A stretch of DNA of 64,000 nucleotides from Azospirillum brasilense (GTDB taxonomy: Bacteria; Pseudomonadota; Alphaproteobacteria; Azospirillales; Azospirillaceae), in the NCBI RefSeq assembly GCF_005222205.1, contig NZ_CP032346.1, positions 911,001 through 975,000 of the forward strand, written 5' to 3'. Positions within the stretch are counted from its first letter, which is position 1. Each line of letters begins with the position of its first letter. A program made the translations under genes and the position numbers. Positions 17,890-27,310 of this stretch are shown in pieces. The notes under the pieces were generated by a model. That model saw only the letters and a program-made list of their open reading frames with translations. It made no database searches and was not told where the DNA came from.

Positions 17890-20800
17890 ATGCACCTACT
17901 CGCCGCCCGCCAGGAAGACCTCGACGCCGGCCCCCAGGCCGTGGATCTGGGGCAGAGCCCGGCGGACCTCGTCGTCCTGTCCTTCTCCGACAGCGACCTG
18001 ACGGCGCTCGCCGCCTGCTGGAAGCGCCACCGCGACACGTTGCCGACGCTGCGGCTGGCGAATCTCGCGCGGCTGGGGCACCCGCTGTCGGTGGACCTCT
18101 ACGTCGAATCCGTGATCCGCAAGGCAAAGCTGGTCGTTCTGCGGCTGCTCGGCGGGGCGGGCTATTGGCGCTATGGGCTGGACCATGTCGCCGCCGCCTG
18201 CCGGGAGTCCGGGGTGGCGCTGGCCGTGCTGCCCGGCTGCGCCCAGCCGAACCCCGCCCTGGAGGGCTACGGCACCGTTCCGGCCGAGGCCACGCAGCGG
18301 CTGTGGCGTGGATTCACCGAAGGCGGGCCGGACAACATGGCCAACCTGCTGGCCTACGCCGCCACGCTGGCCGGGCAAGAGCTCCCCTGGCGCGAGCCGG
18401 CGCCGTTGCCGCGCTTCGGCGTCTATGAGGGCTGGTCCGGCCACGTCACCGGCCCCTGCGCGCCGGTCGTCTTCTACCGCTCCCACCTGCTGGCCGGCGA
18501 TCTGGAGCCGGTGCATGCGCTGTGCGACGCGCTGGCCGCGCGCGGCCTCGCCCCGCTGCCGCTGTTCGTGGCGAGCCTGAAGGAGCCGGACTGCGCCGCC
18601 TGGATGCGCGCCACCCTGACCGCCCGCAGCGCCGCCGTCGTGATGAACCTGACCGGCTTCTCGGCGGCGCGCGAGGAGGGGTCGCCGCTGGAGGCCAACG
18701 GCACGCCGGTGCTGCAAGCCGTGCTGTCCACCACGCCGGAGGATGGCTGGCGCGGCTCCGCCCGCGGGATAGGGCCGTCCGACCTCGCCATGAACGTCGT
18801 GCTGCCGGAGATGGACGGGCGCATCCTGACCCGCGCCATCGCCTTCAAGGCGGAAGGCGCGCCGGACCCCGATCTGGAATTCGCCCCGACGCTGATCCGC
18901 CCGGTGCCCGACCGGGTGGCCTTCGCCGCCGATCTGGCCGCCGCCTGGGTGCGGCTGGGCGCCACCCCGCGGGCCGAGCGCAAGCTGGCGCTCGTGCTGT
19001 CCGACTATCCGGGACCGGGCGGCGGCATCGGCCACGCGGTCGGCCTCGACACCCCGGCGAGCGTCGTCGGCATCCTGGAGCGGCTGCGCGCCGAGGGCTA
19101 CGCGCTGGACGGGCTGCCCGCCGGCCCCGCCGCCCTGATGGAGGCGTTGACCGGTGGGGCCACCGCCGCGCTGAGCCTGGAGGACTACCGCCGCCTGGCC
19201 CCCGCCGAGGCCCGCGCCCGCATCGCGGCATGCTGGGGCGACGAGCAGGCCGACCCGCGGTCCGCCCAATTGGAAAACGGCGCGGCCTTCCGCTTCACCG
19301 TGCTGACCTGCGGCAACGTCGCCGTCGCGGTGCAGCCGAGCCGCGGCCACGGCCCGCTGACCACCACCCAGCACCACGACCCGGAGACGCCGCCCAGCCA
19401 CGGCTATTACGCCTTCCACCTCTGGCTCCGCCATGTCCTGGGCATCCACGCGCTGGTGCAGGTGGGGGCGCACGGGACGCTGGAATGGCTGCCGGGCAAG
19501 GCCGTCGCCCTGTCCGCCGAGTGCTGGCCGGAGATCGTCGCCGGTCCCCTGCCCTGCCTCTACCCCTTCATCGTCAACAACCCCGGCGAGGGCGTGCAGG
19601 CGCGCCGCCGGTTGGGCGCGGTCCTGATCGGCCACCTGACCCCGCCGCCGGTCGAGGCCGGGCTGCACGGCGACCTCGCAGACCTTGAAACGGCCATCGA
19701 CGAGTATTCGATGGCGACCGGGCTGGACCCGCGGCGGCTGGGCACGCTGCGGCAGACCATCCTGGACCTCGCCTGGACATCCGGCGTCGCCGCCGACTGC
19801 AACCTGAGGCCCGACGACGATCCCGACGCCATCCTCAGCCGCCTCGACGCCCATCTCTGCGACATCAAGGAGATGCAGATCCGCGACGGGCTGCACGTCT
19901 TCGGCACCACGCCGGAGCCGGAGCGCCGCGCCCGTCTGCTCGCCGCCGTCGCGCGCTTCGGCGCGGCGGAGGACGTCGCCCCGGCGCTGGACGCCTGCGG
20001 CGAGGCCGAGATGGCCGCCCTGCTGGCCGGGCTGGACGGGCGCTTCGTGACGCCCGGCCCCGGCGGCTCCCCGGCGCGGGGGCGGGCCGACACCCTGCCC
20101 ACCGGGCGGAACCTCTACGCGCTCGACCCGCGCGGCGTGCCGACGCCGACCGCCTGGACGCTGGGCTGGCAGGCGGCGGACGCGCTGATCACCCGCTATC
20201 TTCAGGACCACGGCGATTGGCCGAAGCGGCTGGTGGTCGATTGCTGGGGCACCCCGGCCATGCGCACCGGCGGTGACGAGCTGGCCCAGGCCATGGCCCT
20301 GCTCGGCGTGCGCCCGCTGTGGGAGAACGGGTCCGGCCGGGTCACCGGTTTCGAGGTGATGCCGGCTTCCGTCCTCGGCCGGCCGCGGGTGGACGTGACG
20401 CTGCGCATCTCCGGCCTGTTCCGCGACGTCTTCCCGCAGCAGATCGCCCTGTTCGACCAGGCCGTCCGCGCCGTGATGGCGGAGGACGAACCGGAGGACG
20501 TGAACCCTGTCGCCGCCGCGCTCCGCACCGACCGCGCCGAACTGGAAACCGGCGGCACCCCGGCGGCGGAGGCCGAGCGCTGGGCCAGCGCGCGGGTCTT
20601 CGGCGCGGCCCCCGGCGCCTATGGGACGGCGCTGCCCGGCATGATCGCCCGCGGCGACTGGAGCGCGCGGGCCGACTTCGGCGCCGCCTATCTGGAGGGA
20701 AGCTGCCACGCCTACGGCAAGGGGCTGGAGGGCGTTCCGCTGCCCAGCCTGTTCCGCCGCCGCATCGGCGGGGCCGACGCGCTCGTCCACCACCAGGACC

Positions 20801-21288
20801 AGCGGGAGCATGACGTCCTCTCCACCGACGGCTTCATGCAGTATGAGGGCGGCTTCTCCGCCGCCGCGGCCTTGGTCGACAATGACCCGGCGCTCTACCA
20901 CCTCGACAGTTCGGAGCCGGAGAGCCTGACCGTCCGCACGCTGGGCGAGGAGATCGCCCGCGTGCTGCGCGGGCGGGCGGCCAACCCGCGCTGGATCGAC
21001 GGCATGATGCGCCACGGCTACCGCGGCGCCGGGGAACTGGCGGCGAGCGTGGACACGCTGTTCGCCTTCGCCGCGACCACCACGGCGGTGCGGCCCCATC
21101 ATTTCGACCAGTTGTACGACGCCTATGTGGACGACCAGCGGGTGTGGGACTTCCTGGCGCAGTCCAATCCGGCCGCCGCCCGGCATATCCTGGACCGGTT
21201 GACCGAAGCCCTGGAGCGCGGTCTCTGGCACCCACGCCGCAATTCGACGGGCGACGATCTGCGCCGCCGCAAGGAGATGTCCGCATGA
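17890..21288 (+). CDS. cobN: Cobaltochelatase subunit CobN
   Basis: This large subunit of the ATP-dependent aerobic cobaltochelatase inserts cobalt into hydrogenobyrinic acid a,c-diamide. Its 1132 residues, slightly shorter than the usual 1200-1270, cover the CobN/magnesium-chelatase H region: HGTLEWLPGKAVALS, FIVNNPGEG, VDCWGTPAMRTGGDEL, RISGLFRDVFPQQIALFD, and DNDPALYHLDSSEPESLTVR. The ATG at 17890 (MHLLAA) is chosen; an upstream frame would begin inside the repeat. cobS and cobT are not in this window. Its stop overlaps the cobG start (ATGA). Confidence 0.95.
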   Translation: MHLLAARQEDLDAGPQAVDLGQSPADLVVLSFSDSDLTALAACWKRHRDTLPTLRLANLARLGHPLSVDLYVESVIRKAKLVVLRLLGGAGYWRYGLDHVAAACRESGVALAVLPGCAQPNPALEGYGTVPAEATQRLWRGFTEGGPDNMANLLAYAATLAGQELPWREPAPLPRFGVYEGWSGHVTGPCAPVVFYRSHLLAGDLEPVHALCDALAARGLAPLPLFVASLKEPDCAAWMRATLTARSAAVVMNLTGFSAAREEGSPLEANGTPVLQAVLSTTPEDGWRGSARGIGPSDLAMNVVLPEMDGRILTRAIAFKAEGAPDPDLEFAPTLIRPVPDRVAFAADLAAAWVRLGATPRAERKLALVLSDYPGPGGGIGHAVGLDTPASVVGILERLRAEGYALDGLPAGPAALMEALTGGATAALSLEDYRRLAPAEARARIAACWGDEQADPRSAQLENGAAFRFTVLTCGNVAVAVQPSRGHGPLTTTQHHDPETPPSHGYYAFHLWLRHVLGIHALVQVGAHGTLEWLPGKAVALSAECWPEIVAGPLPCLYPFIVNNPGEGVQARRRLGAVLIGHLTPPPVEAGLHGDLADLETAIDEYSMATGLDPRRLGTLRQTILDLAWTSGVAADCNLRPDDDPDAILSRLDAHLCDIKEMQIRDGLHVFGTTPEPERRARLLAAVARFGAAEDVAPALDACGEAEMAALLAGLDGRFVTPGPGGSPARGRADTLPTGRNLYALDPRGVPTPTAWTLGWQAADALITRYLQDHGDWPKRLVVDCWGTPAMRTGGDELAQAMALLGVRPLWENGSGRVTGFEVMPASVLGRPRVDVTLRISGLFRDVFPQQIALFDQAVRAVMAEDEPEDVNPVAAALRTDRAELETGGTPAAEAERWASARVFGAAPGAYGTALPGMIARGDWSARADFGAAYLEGSCHAYGKGLEGVPLPSLFRRRIGGADALVHHQDQREHDVLSTDGFMQYEGGFSAAAALVDNDPALYHLDSSEPESLTVRTLGEEIARVLRGRAANPRWIDGMMRHGYRGAGELAASVDTLFAFAATTTAVRPHHFDQLYDAYVDDQRVWDFLAQSNPAAARHILDRLTEALERGLWHPRRNSTGDDLRRRKEMSA

Positions 21289-22679
21289 GCGCGATCACCC
21301 AACTCCGCAATCCACCCCGTCGGCGCGGCATGTGCCCCGGCGTGCTGGCCCCGATGGAGGTCGGCGACGGGCTCCTGGTCCGCGTGCGCGTCCCCGCCGG
21401 GGTGCTTCCCGCCGCCTCGGCGACGCGGATCGCAGCGCTGGGGCGGCGTTACGGCAATGGTCTGGTCGACCTCAGCCACCGCGGCAACCTGCAACTGCGC
21501 GGCGTCGCCGCGGCGGACATGGACGCGCTGATCGCGGAGCTTCGCTTGCTCGGCTACGTCTCGGACGATGCCGAGAGCGAGGCGGTGCGCAACGTGCTGA
21601 CCTCCCCCACCGCGGGGCTGGACGGGACGGCGGTGCTGGACGTGCGCCCCTACGCCCTGGCGCTCGACGCGCGGCTGGCGGCCGACCGCGACCTCCACCG
21701 GCTGCCGCCGAAGTTCGGCTGGCTGGTCGACGGCGGCGGGCAGGCCCCCCTGTTCGACAGCAGCACCGACGTGCGCTTCGACGCGGTGGCAGGGGCGGGG
21801 GACGGGCCGCTGTTCCGCGTCGGGCTGGGGGGAACTTTTGAGGGTGCGGTGGTGCTGGGCCACTGCCGCCCCGACGATCTGGTGGAGCTTGCGGCGGCGC
21901 TGGCGCGGGCCTTCCTGGAGCTTCGCCAGACCCTGGCCGAGCCGCCGCGGCGCATGGCCGGGCTGGTCAAGGCGCTGGGAGTCGAGGCGTTGCGGGAGCG
22001 GGTGGAAGGACTGCTGTCTTGCCCCCACCCTTCCCATGCTGCGCATGGGCCCCTTCCCTCCCCCGCTCCGCAGGAGAGGGAGATTCAATCCCCTCCCCTG
22101 CGGAGCGGGGGAGGGTCAGGGTGGGGGCAAACGTCGCCCACCCGACGCTTCCTCGGCCACCAACCCACTTGGCTGGGCGTCGCCTTCCCCTTCGGCCGCC
22201 TCGACTGCGACAAGCTGGAAGCGCTGGCCGCCCTCACCCACGAGATCCGCATCACCCCCTGGCGCGCCCTGCTGCTGGCCGCCCCGCAGGACGGCGCCGC
22301 GGAGACAGCCACCGCCCTCGGCGGCATCCTCGACCATGGCGACATCCGCCTGAAGCTCACCGCCTGCAGCGGCGTCACGGGCTGCGACGTCGGCACCACC
22401 GACACCCACGCGGATGGCCTCGCCATCGCCGAGCGCGCGGCGGGCTTGCTGGAGGCGGTGCGGATGGTGCATGTCTCCGGCTGCGCGAAGGGCTGCGCCC
22501 ATCCCGGCGCGGCGGATGTCACGCTCACCGCGCGGGAAGGCGTCTACGACGTCGCGCTGAACGCCGCCCCCGGCGGCACGCCCTGGCGGTCCGGCCTGTC
22601 ACCCGACGCCGCCGTCGCCGCCGTTGCCTCTTTGTCTGGCGCCGATCTGTCTGTTGAGGAGTTGTCCCGTGTCCGCTGA
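21285..22679 (+). CDS. cobG: Precorrin-3B synthase CobG with in-frame repeat insertion
   Basis: This oxygen-dependent iron-sulfur/heme-type enzyme converts precorrin-3A to precorrin-3B. Its 464 residues show the two nitrite/sulfite reductase ferredoxin-like halves. Half one has GNGLVDLSHRGNLQLRG; half two starts PTWLGVAFPFGRLD. The 4Fe-4S ligands are CSGVTGC and SGCAKGCAHPG (C-x5-C and C-x3-C). Between the halves, about residues 246-282, the protein is encoded by a palindromic repeat (22019-22130) that keeps the frame open and adds about 37 low-complexity residues. The catalytic parts on both sides are intact, so function is probably kept. Confidence 0.92.
   Translation: MSAITQLRNPPRRRGMCPGVLAPMEVGDGLLVRVRVPAGVLPAASATRIAALGRRYGNGLVDLSHRGNLQLRGVAAADMDALIAELRLLGYVSDDAESEAVRNVLTSPTAGLDGTAVLDVRPYALALDARLAADRDLHRLPPKFGWLVDGGGQAPLFDSSTDVRFDAVAGAGDGPLFRVGLGGTFEGAVVLGHCRPDDLVELAAALARAFLELRQTLAEPPRRMAGLVKALGVEALRERVEGLLSCPHPSHAAHGPLPSPAPQEREIQSPPLRSGGGSGWGQTSPTRRFLGHQPTWLGVAFPFGRLDCDKLEALAALTHEIRITPWRALLLAAPQDGAAETATALGGILDHGDIRLKLTACSGVTGCDVGTTDTHADGLAIAERAAGLLEAVRMVHVSGCAKGCAHPGAADVTLTAREGVYDVALNAAPGGTPWRSGLSPDAAVAAVASLSGADLSVEELSRVR
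22019..22130. repeat. Palindromic repeat, type A, inside cobG
   Basis: Outer arms are the perfect 12-mers TTGCCCCCACCC (22019-22030) and GGGTGGGGGCAA (22119-22130). Inner arms CCTCCCCCGCTCCGCAG and CTGCGGAGCGGGGGAGG are also near perfect, with a small extra hairpin at 22033-22049. The same TTGCCCCCACCC end occurs in the intergenic copy at 24827. Here it is read through as coding sequence. Confidence 0.85.
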
Positions 22680-23310
22680 GCCGCTTTACGACTACATCCG
22701 CGATGGAGCGGCCATCTACCGCCAGTCCTTCGCCACCATCCGGGCGGAGGCCGACCTGTCGGCCATCCCCGACGACCTGAAGGCGGTGGCGGTGCGCGTC
22801 ATCCACGCCTGCGGCATGGTGGACGCGGCGCAGGACCTGATGTTCTCCCCCGACCTCGGGACAGCGGCGCGCACAGCCCTCCGCAGTGGCGCGGCGATCC
22901 TCTGCGACAGCGAGATGGTCGCCCACGGCATCACGCGGGCGCGCCTGCCGGCGGACAACGCCGTCGTCTGCACGCTGCGCGACCCGGCGGTGCCGGAGCT
23001 TGCCAAACAGGTCGAAAACACCCGCTCCGCCGCCGCGCTGGAACTGTGGGTGCCCTGGCTGGCCGGCTCCGTCGTCGCCATCGGCAACGCGCCGACCGCC
23101 CTGTTCAAGCTGCTGGAGATGATCCGCGACGGCGCGCCGAAGCCGGCGGCGGTGCTGGGCTTCCCGGTCGGCTTCGTGGGCGCTGCGGAAAGCAAGGACG
23201 CGCTGGCCGAAGCACCCTTCGGCCTGCCCTTCCTGGCGATCAAGGGCCGGCGCGGCGGCAGCGCCATGGCGGCGGCGGCGGTCAACGCCCTGGCGAGCGA
23301 CGTGGAATGA
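22669..23310 (+). CDS. cobH: Precorrin-8X methylmutase
   Basis: It moves the C11 methyl group to C12, giving hydrogenobyrinic acid. Length is 213 residues, as usual. Family motifs are RVIHACGMVDAAQDLMFS (with the catalytic His) and GNAPTALFKLLEMI, then GFPVGFVGAAESK. The start is a GTG with GAGGAG nine bases upstream, giving MSAEPLYDYIRDG; it overlaps the end of cobG. The stop overlaps the cobI start. Confidence 0.95.
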   Translation: MSAEPLYDYIRDGAAIYRQSFATIRAEADLSAIPDDLKAVAVRVIHACGMVDAAQDLMFSPDLGTAARTALRSGAAILCDSEMVAHGITRARLPADNAVVCTLRDPAVPELAKQVENTRSAAALELWVPWLAGSVVAIGNAPTALFKLLEMIRDGAPKPAAVLGFPVGFVGAAESKDALAEAPFGLPFLAIKGRRGGSAMAAAAVNALASDVE

Positions 23311-24047
23311 GCAACGAAACCAACCCCACCGGCACTCTCTACGGCGTCAGTGTCGGCCCCGGCGATCCGGACCTGATGACCGTCCGCGCCATGCGCACCA
23401 TCGGCGCCTGCCCGGTGGTCGCCTATTTCTGCAAGCGCGGCACCTCCGGGCAGGCGCGGCGCATCGCCGACGGCTGCATCACGGCGGAGCACATCGAGCT
23501 GCCGATGGTCTATCCGGTGACGGTCGAGCTGCCGCCCAGCCACCCCGACTACGGCCGCCAGATCGAAGCCTTCTTCGACGAATCCGCCGAGCGGCTGGCC
23601 GAGCATCTCGCCGCCGGGCGTTCCATCGCCGCGCTGAACGAAGGCGACGCCTTCTTCTACGGCAGCTTCATGCATCTGTTCCTGCGTCTGGCCTCGCGCT
23701 TTCCAACGGAGGTGGTGCCGGGCGTGACCTCGATGATGTGCAGCGCCTCGCTGCTGCCGCGCCCGCTGACCCTGCGCGACGACGTGCTGTCGGTCATCCC
23801 CGGCACGCTGGGGGAGGAGGCGCTGCTGCGCGCGCTGCGCAACGCCGACGCCGCGGTCATCATGAAGCTGGGCCAGAACCTGCCGAAGGTCCGCCGCGCC
23901 GTCGAAGCCGCCGGGCTGGCCGACCGCGCTTGGTACATCGAGCGGGCGAGCATGGCGGACCAGCGCGTCATGCCCTTCCGCGAGGCGCCGGACACCGCTC
24001 CCTACTTCTCGCAGATCGTCATCCCCGGCGAAGGGCTGCGGCGATGA
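23307..24047 (+). CDS. cobI: Precorrin-2 C20-methyltransferase
   Basis: It uses SAM to methylate C20 of precorrin-2. The protein of 246 residues has the tetrapyrrole methylase fold: LYGVSVGPGDPDLMTVRA for the first loop, ALNEGDAFFYGSFMHLF and VVPGVTSMMCSAS for the SAM site. ATGA overlaps link it with cobH before and cobJ after, so translation is probably coupled. Confidence 0.95.
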   Translation: MSNETNPTGTLYGVSVGPGDPDLMTVRAMRTIGACPVVAYFCKRGTSGQARRIADGCITAEHIELPMVYPVTVELPPSHPDYGRQIEAFFDESAERLAEHLAAGRSIAALNEGDAFFYGSFMHLFLRLASRFPTEVVPGVTSMMCSASLLPRPLTLRDDVLSVIPGTLGEEALLRALRNADAAVIMKLGQNLPKVRRAVEAAGLADRAWYIERASMADQRVMPFREAPDTAPYFSQIVIPGEGLRR

Positions 24048-24808
24048 CAGGATGGCTGAAGGTCGTCGGGCTCGGCCCCGGCACCGAGGATTGGCTGACC
24101 CCGGAGGCCCGGCGCGATCTGGCGGAGGCGACCGACCTCGTCGGCTACTTCCCCTATGTGGACCGCGTGCCGCCGGGGCCGCAGGTGCGCCACGCCTCCG
24201 ACAACCGGGTGGAACTGGACCGCGCCCGCCACGCCCTGCAACTGGCGGCGGAGGGCCGCCGGGTGGCGGTGGTGTCGGGCGGCGACCCGGGAATCTTCGC
24301 CATGGCCGCCGCGGTGTTCGAGGCGCTGGACGATCCCGGGGCGCCCGCGGCGTGGCACCGCGTGGCTCTGTCCGTCGATCCCGGCATTTCCGCGATGCAG
24401 GCGGCGGCGGCACGGGCCGGCGCGCCGCTCGGCCATGACTTCTGCGCCATTTCGCTGTCCGACAATCTGAAGCCGTGGGAGGTGGTCCTGAAGCGCCTGC
24501 GTCTGGCGGCGGAGGCGGATTTCGTGATCGCACTCTACAACCCGATCAGCCGCGCCCGCCCCTGGCAGCTCGGCGCCGCCTTCGACGCGCTGCGCGACCT
24601 CCGCTCGCCGGAGACGCCGGTGATCCTCGCCCGGGCGGTCGGCCGCCCCGACGAGGCGCTGACGATCACGACGCTGGGTGCGGTGGACGCGGCGCAGGCC
24701 GACATGCGGACCTGCGTCATCATCGGCGCCTCGCACAGCCGGCTGGTGCCGCGCGAGGGTGCGCAGCCGTGGGTCTACACGCCGCGCAGCTATGCGGTGC
24801 GGGGGTGA
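24044..24808 (+). CDS. cobJ: Precorrin-3B C17-methyltransferase
   Basis: It methylates C17 and drives ring contraction after CobG. Its 254 residues include VVGLGPGTEDWLTPEA, VVSGGDPGIFAMAAAVFEAL, HDFCAISLSDNLKPW and FVIALYNPISRARPWQ, all family landmarks. It is the last gene of the first rightward Cob run; a palindromic repeat and the converging cobK follow. Confidence 0.95.
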   Translation: MTGWLKVVGLGPGTEDWLTPEARRDLAEATDLVGYFPYVDRVPPGPQVRHASDNRVELDRARHALQLAAEGRRVAVVSGGDPGIFAMAAAVFEALDDPGAPAAWHRVALSVDPGISAMQAAAARAGAPLGHDFCAISLSDNLKPWEVVLKRLRLAAEADFVIALYNPISRARPWQLGAAFDALRDLRSPETPVILARAVGRPDEALTITTLGAVDAAQADMRTCVIIGASHSRLVPREGAQPWVYTPRSYAVRG

Positions 24809-24826
24809 GGGCGTTGTCGTCGACCG

Positions 24827-24914
24827 TTGCCCCCACCCTAACCCTCCCCCGCTGCGCAGGGGAGGGAATCATCTCCTCCCCCTGCGCAGCGGGGGGAGGT
24901 CGGGAGGTGGGCCC
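24827..24914. repeat. Palindromic repeat, type A, between cobJ and cobK
   Basis: It begins TTGCCCCCACCC, as does the copy in cobG. Its core CCTCCCCCGCTGCGCAGGGG faces CCCCTGCGCAGCGGGGGGAGG. Placed between converging genes, it may act as a bidirectional terminator. Confidence 0.8.
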
Positions 24915-24918
24915 GACT

Positions 24919-25653
24919 CTACAGCTCCTCCAACCACCCGAGTGCCGCCCCAGCACCGTGCACTTCAGCCACGCCATTACCCTTTGGACGCTCGACCATC
25001 ACCACGGGTATCCCCCGGAGACGCGCCGCCTCCAGCTTCGCTTCCGTAGCGCTCCCGCCACTGTTCTTGCTGACGATGACATCCACCCGATGCTCCTCCA
25101 GCAGGGCGCATTCCCCCTCCAACGTGAAGGGTCCTCGGTCGAGGATCAGGCGGTAATCCGGCAGAGTCGGCGCCGGCTCCGGCGGATCGACGGCGCGGAT
25201 CAGGTAGCGCTTGTCCGGCACCGCCTCGAAAACCGCGACCTCCTGCCGGCCGATGGTCAGGAAAACGCTCTCGCCGAGCGGGCGCAGAGCCTCGGCGGCG
25301 GCAGCCATGTCCGGAACGCCGATCCAGCGATCGCCCTCGCCCGGCACCCACGGCTTGCGGGTCAGCACCAGCAGCGGCACCCCCACCCGCGCGCAGGCCG
25401 CCGCGGCGTTGGCGGAAATCTGGTCGGCGAAGGGATGTGTCGCGTCCACCACCGCGCGGGTGCCGCTCTCCACGAGATGCGTCGCCAGCCCGTCCACCCC
25501 GCCGAAGCCGCCGATGCGGGTCGGCAGGGGCGGCAGGACCGGCTGCTTGGTGCGCCCGGCCAGCGACACCGCCGCGTCGATGCGCGGGTGGCCGCTGAGC
25601 AGGCGGGCCAGAGCCGTCGCTTCGGTGGTGCCGCCCAGAATCAGCGCCTTCAT
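24919..25653 (-). CDS. cobK: Precorrin-6A reductase
   Basis: NADPH-dependent reduction of precorrin-6A to dihydro-precorrin-6. The protein has 244 residues with LILGGTTEATALARLL at the start, VVDATHPFADQISANA and IVSKNSGGSATEAKLEAAR, the CobK/CbiJ landmarks. AAGGAGG lies seven bases before the ATG. It is transcribed against the rest of the cluster; its start is only 23 bases from that of cobL, so a short divergent promoter region, or promoters inside the neighbouring genes, must serve both. Confidence 0.94.
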   Translation of the reverse strand: MKALILGGTTEATALARLLSGHPRIDAAVSLAGRTKQPVLPPLPTRIGGFGGVDGLATHLVESGTRAVVDATHPFADQISANAAAACARVGVPLLVLTRKPWVPGEGDRWIGVPDMAAAAEALRPLGESVFLTIGRQEVAVFEAVPDKRYLIRAVDPPEPAPTLPDYRLILDRGPFTLEGECALLEEHRVDVIVSKNSGGSATEAKLEAARLRGIPVVMVERPKGNGVAEVHGAGAALGWLEEL

Positions 25654-25676
25654 GCTTGTCCTCCTTGGGGTGCGCC

Positions 25677-26903
25677 ATGAATAGCACGGCAGCAGGGCGT
25701 TGGCTGAGCGTCGTCGGCATCGGCGAGGACGGGTGGGACGGTCTGTCGCCCGCCGCCCGCGCGCTGGTGGAAGGCGCGGAGCTGCTGGCCGGCGGCGCCC
25801 GCCATCTGGCGCTCGTGCCGGAAACGGGCGGACAGGAGCGCCTACCCTGGCCCTCCCCCCTGTCGGACGCCTACCCCGCCCTGCTGGCGCGGCGCGGCCA
25901 ACGGGTCTGCGTGCTGGCAAGCGGCGATCCGTCCTGGTACGGCATCGGCGCCACCCTGTCGAAACTCGTTCAGGTTGAGGAACTGTCGATCGTTCCGGCT
26001 CCGTCATCCTTCAGCCTCGCCGCCGCCCGTCTGGGCTGGCCGCTGCAGGAGTGCGGCACACTGACGGTGCATGGCCGCCCGCTGGAGCTGGTCATTCCGC
26101 ATCTGCAACCGGGCGCGCGGCTGCTGGTTCTGTGCTGGGACGGAACGACCCCGGCCAAGCTGGCGGCGCTGCTGACGGCGCGCGGCTTCGGACCGTCGCG
26201 CCTGACCGCCCTGGAATCCATGGGCGGACCGCGCGAGCGCTGCATCGTTGCGACGGCGGAAGAGTGGTCGGTGGAGCGCGTGGCCGACCTGAACACGCTG
26301 GCGGTGGAGTGCGTCGCCGCCCCCGGCGCCCGTGCCTTGCCCCGCACGCCGGGCCTGCCCGACGACTGGTTCGAGCATGACGGCCAGATCACCAAGCGGG
26401 AAATCCGCGCCGTCACCCTGTCCTGGCTGGCGCCGCGCCGCGGCGAGCTGCTGTGGGACATCGGCGCCGGCTCCGGTTCCATCGGCGTCGAATGGATGCT
26501 GAGCGACCCGGCGAACCGCGCCATCGCCGTGGAGCACAAGGCCGACCGCGCCGCCCGCATCCCGGCCAACGCCGCCGCCTTCGGCGTGCCGGGGCTGGAC
26601 TTGGTGCGCGGCAAGGCACCGGAGGCGCTGGACGGGCTGCCGGCGCCGGACGCCGTTTTCATCGGCGGCGGGCTGACCAACGACGGGGTGCTGGACGCCT
26701 GCTGGTCGGCGCTGAAGCCCGGCGGGCGGATCGTCGCCAACGCCGTGACGCTGGAAAGCGAGGCCATGCTGATCGCCACCCACAAACGGCTGGGCGGGCA
26801 GTTGTCGCAGATCGCCGTCAGCCGCGCCGCGCCCATCGGCGGCTTCACCGGCTGGCGCCCGCTGATGCCGGTCACACTGTGGCTGGCGGAGAAGCCGCTG
26901 TGA
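25677..26903 (+). CDS. cobL: Precorrin-6Y C5,15-methyltransferase (decarboxylating)
   Basis: This bifunctional enzyme methylates C5 and C15 and removes the C12 acetate carboxyl. In 408 residues, the N-terminal CbiE-type domain (WLSVVGIGEDGWDGLS, VLASGDPSWYGIG) is joined to a C-terminal CbiT-type domain with the SAM loop LLWDIGAGSGSIGVEWM. The ATG at 25677 is preferred over a TTG seven codons upstream. The stop overlaps the GTG start of cobE. Confidence 0.94.
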   Translation: MNSTAAGRWLSVVGIGEDGWDGLSPAARALVEGAELLAGGARHLALVPETGGQERLPWPSPLSDAYPALLARRGQRVCVLASGDPSWYGIGATLSKLVQVEELSIVPAPSSFSLAAARLGWPLQECGTLTVHGRPLELVIPHLQPGARLLVLCWDGTTPAKLAALLTARGFGPSRLTALESMGGPRERCIVATAEEWSVERVADLNTLAVECVAAPGARALPRTPGLPDDWFEHDGQITKREIRAVTLSWLAPRRGELLWDIGAGSGSIGVEWMLSDPANRAIAVEHKADRAARIPANAAAFGVPGLDLVRGKAPEALDGLPAPDAVFIGGGLTNDGVLDACWSALKPGGRIVANAVTLESEAMLIATHKRLGGQLSQIAVSRAAPIGGFTGWRPLMPVTLWLAEKPL

Positions 26904-27310
26904 CGGCGGATCGCTTCATCGCGGCGGGCATCGGTTGCCGGGCGGGCTGCCCCGGCGCCGAGATCGCCGGGCTGCTCCGCGCCGCCTTCGCGGAGGCTGC
27001 GCTGGACGAGACCGCGCGCCGCGCCGTGCAACTGGCGGCACCGATGCGCAAGCGCAACGAAGCCGGCGTGGCGGAGGCGGCGCACCTGCTCGCCCTGCCG
27101 CTGCGGTTCGTTGACGATTCGGCGTTGGCCGCGGTTCAGGACCGGGTGCGGACCCGCTCCGCCCGCGTCGAGGCCGCCGTGGGTGTCGCCTCGGTCGCGG
27201 AGGCCGCGGCGCTGGCCGCCGCCGGGCCGGGCTCCACCCTGCTGCTGCCGCGCCGTTCCACCCCGCGCGCCACCTGCGCGCTGGCGATTTCCAGGGAAGT
27301 TTCCGCATGA
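26900..27310 (+). CDS. cobE: CobE/CbiG C-terminal-type cobalamin biosynthesis protein
   Basis: This is a 136-residue protein. [20 protein letters not shown] at the start, and [20 protein letters not shown] later, match the CobE family (homologous to the CbiG C-terminal domain). CobE is needed for the aerobic pathway but its precise reaction is not settled. The GTG start overlaps the cobL stop (GTGA) and its stop overlaps the cobM start (ATGA). Confidence 0.88.
   Translation: MTADRFIAAGIGCRAGCPGAEIAGLLRAAFAEAALDETARRAVQLAAPMRKRNEAGVAEAAHLLALPLRFVDDSALAAVQDRVRTRSARVEAAVGVASVAEAAALAAAGPGSTLLLPRRSTPRATCALAISREVSA

Noticed and set aside
17896-21231. 1111-codon leftward frame opposite cobN
   Set aside because: An antisense shadow of a full-length CobN; composition is low complexity.
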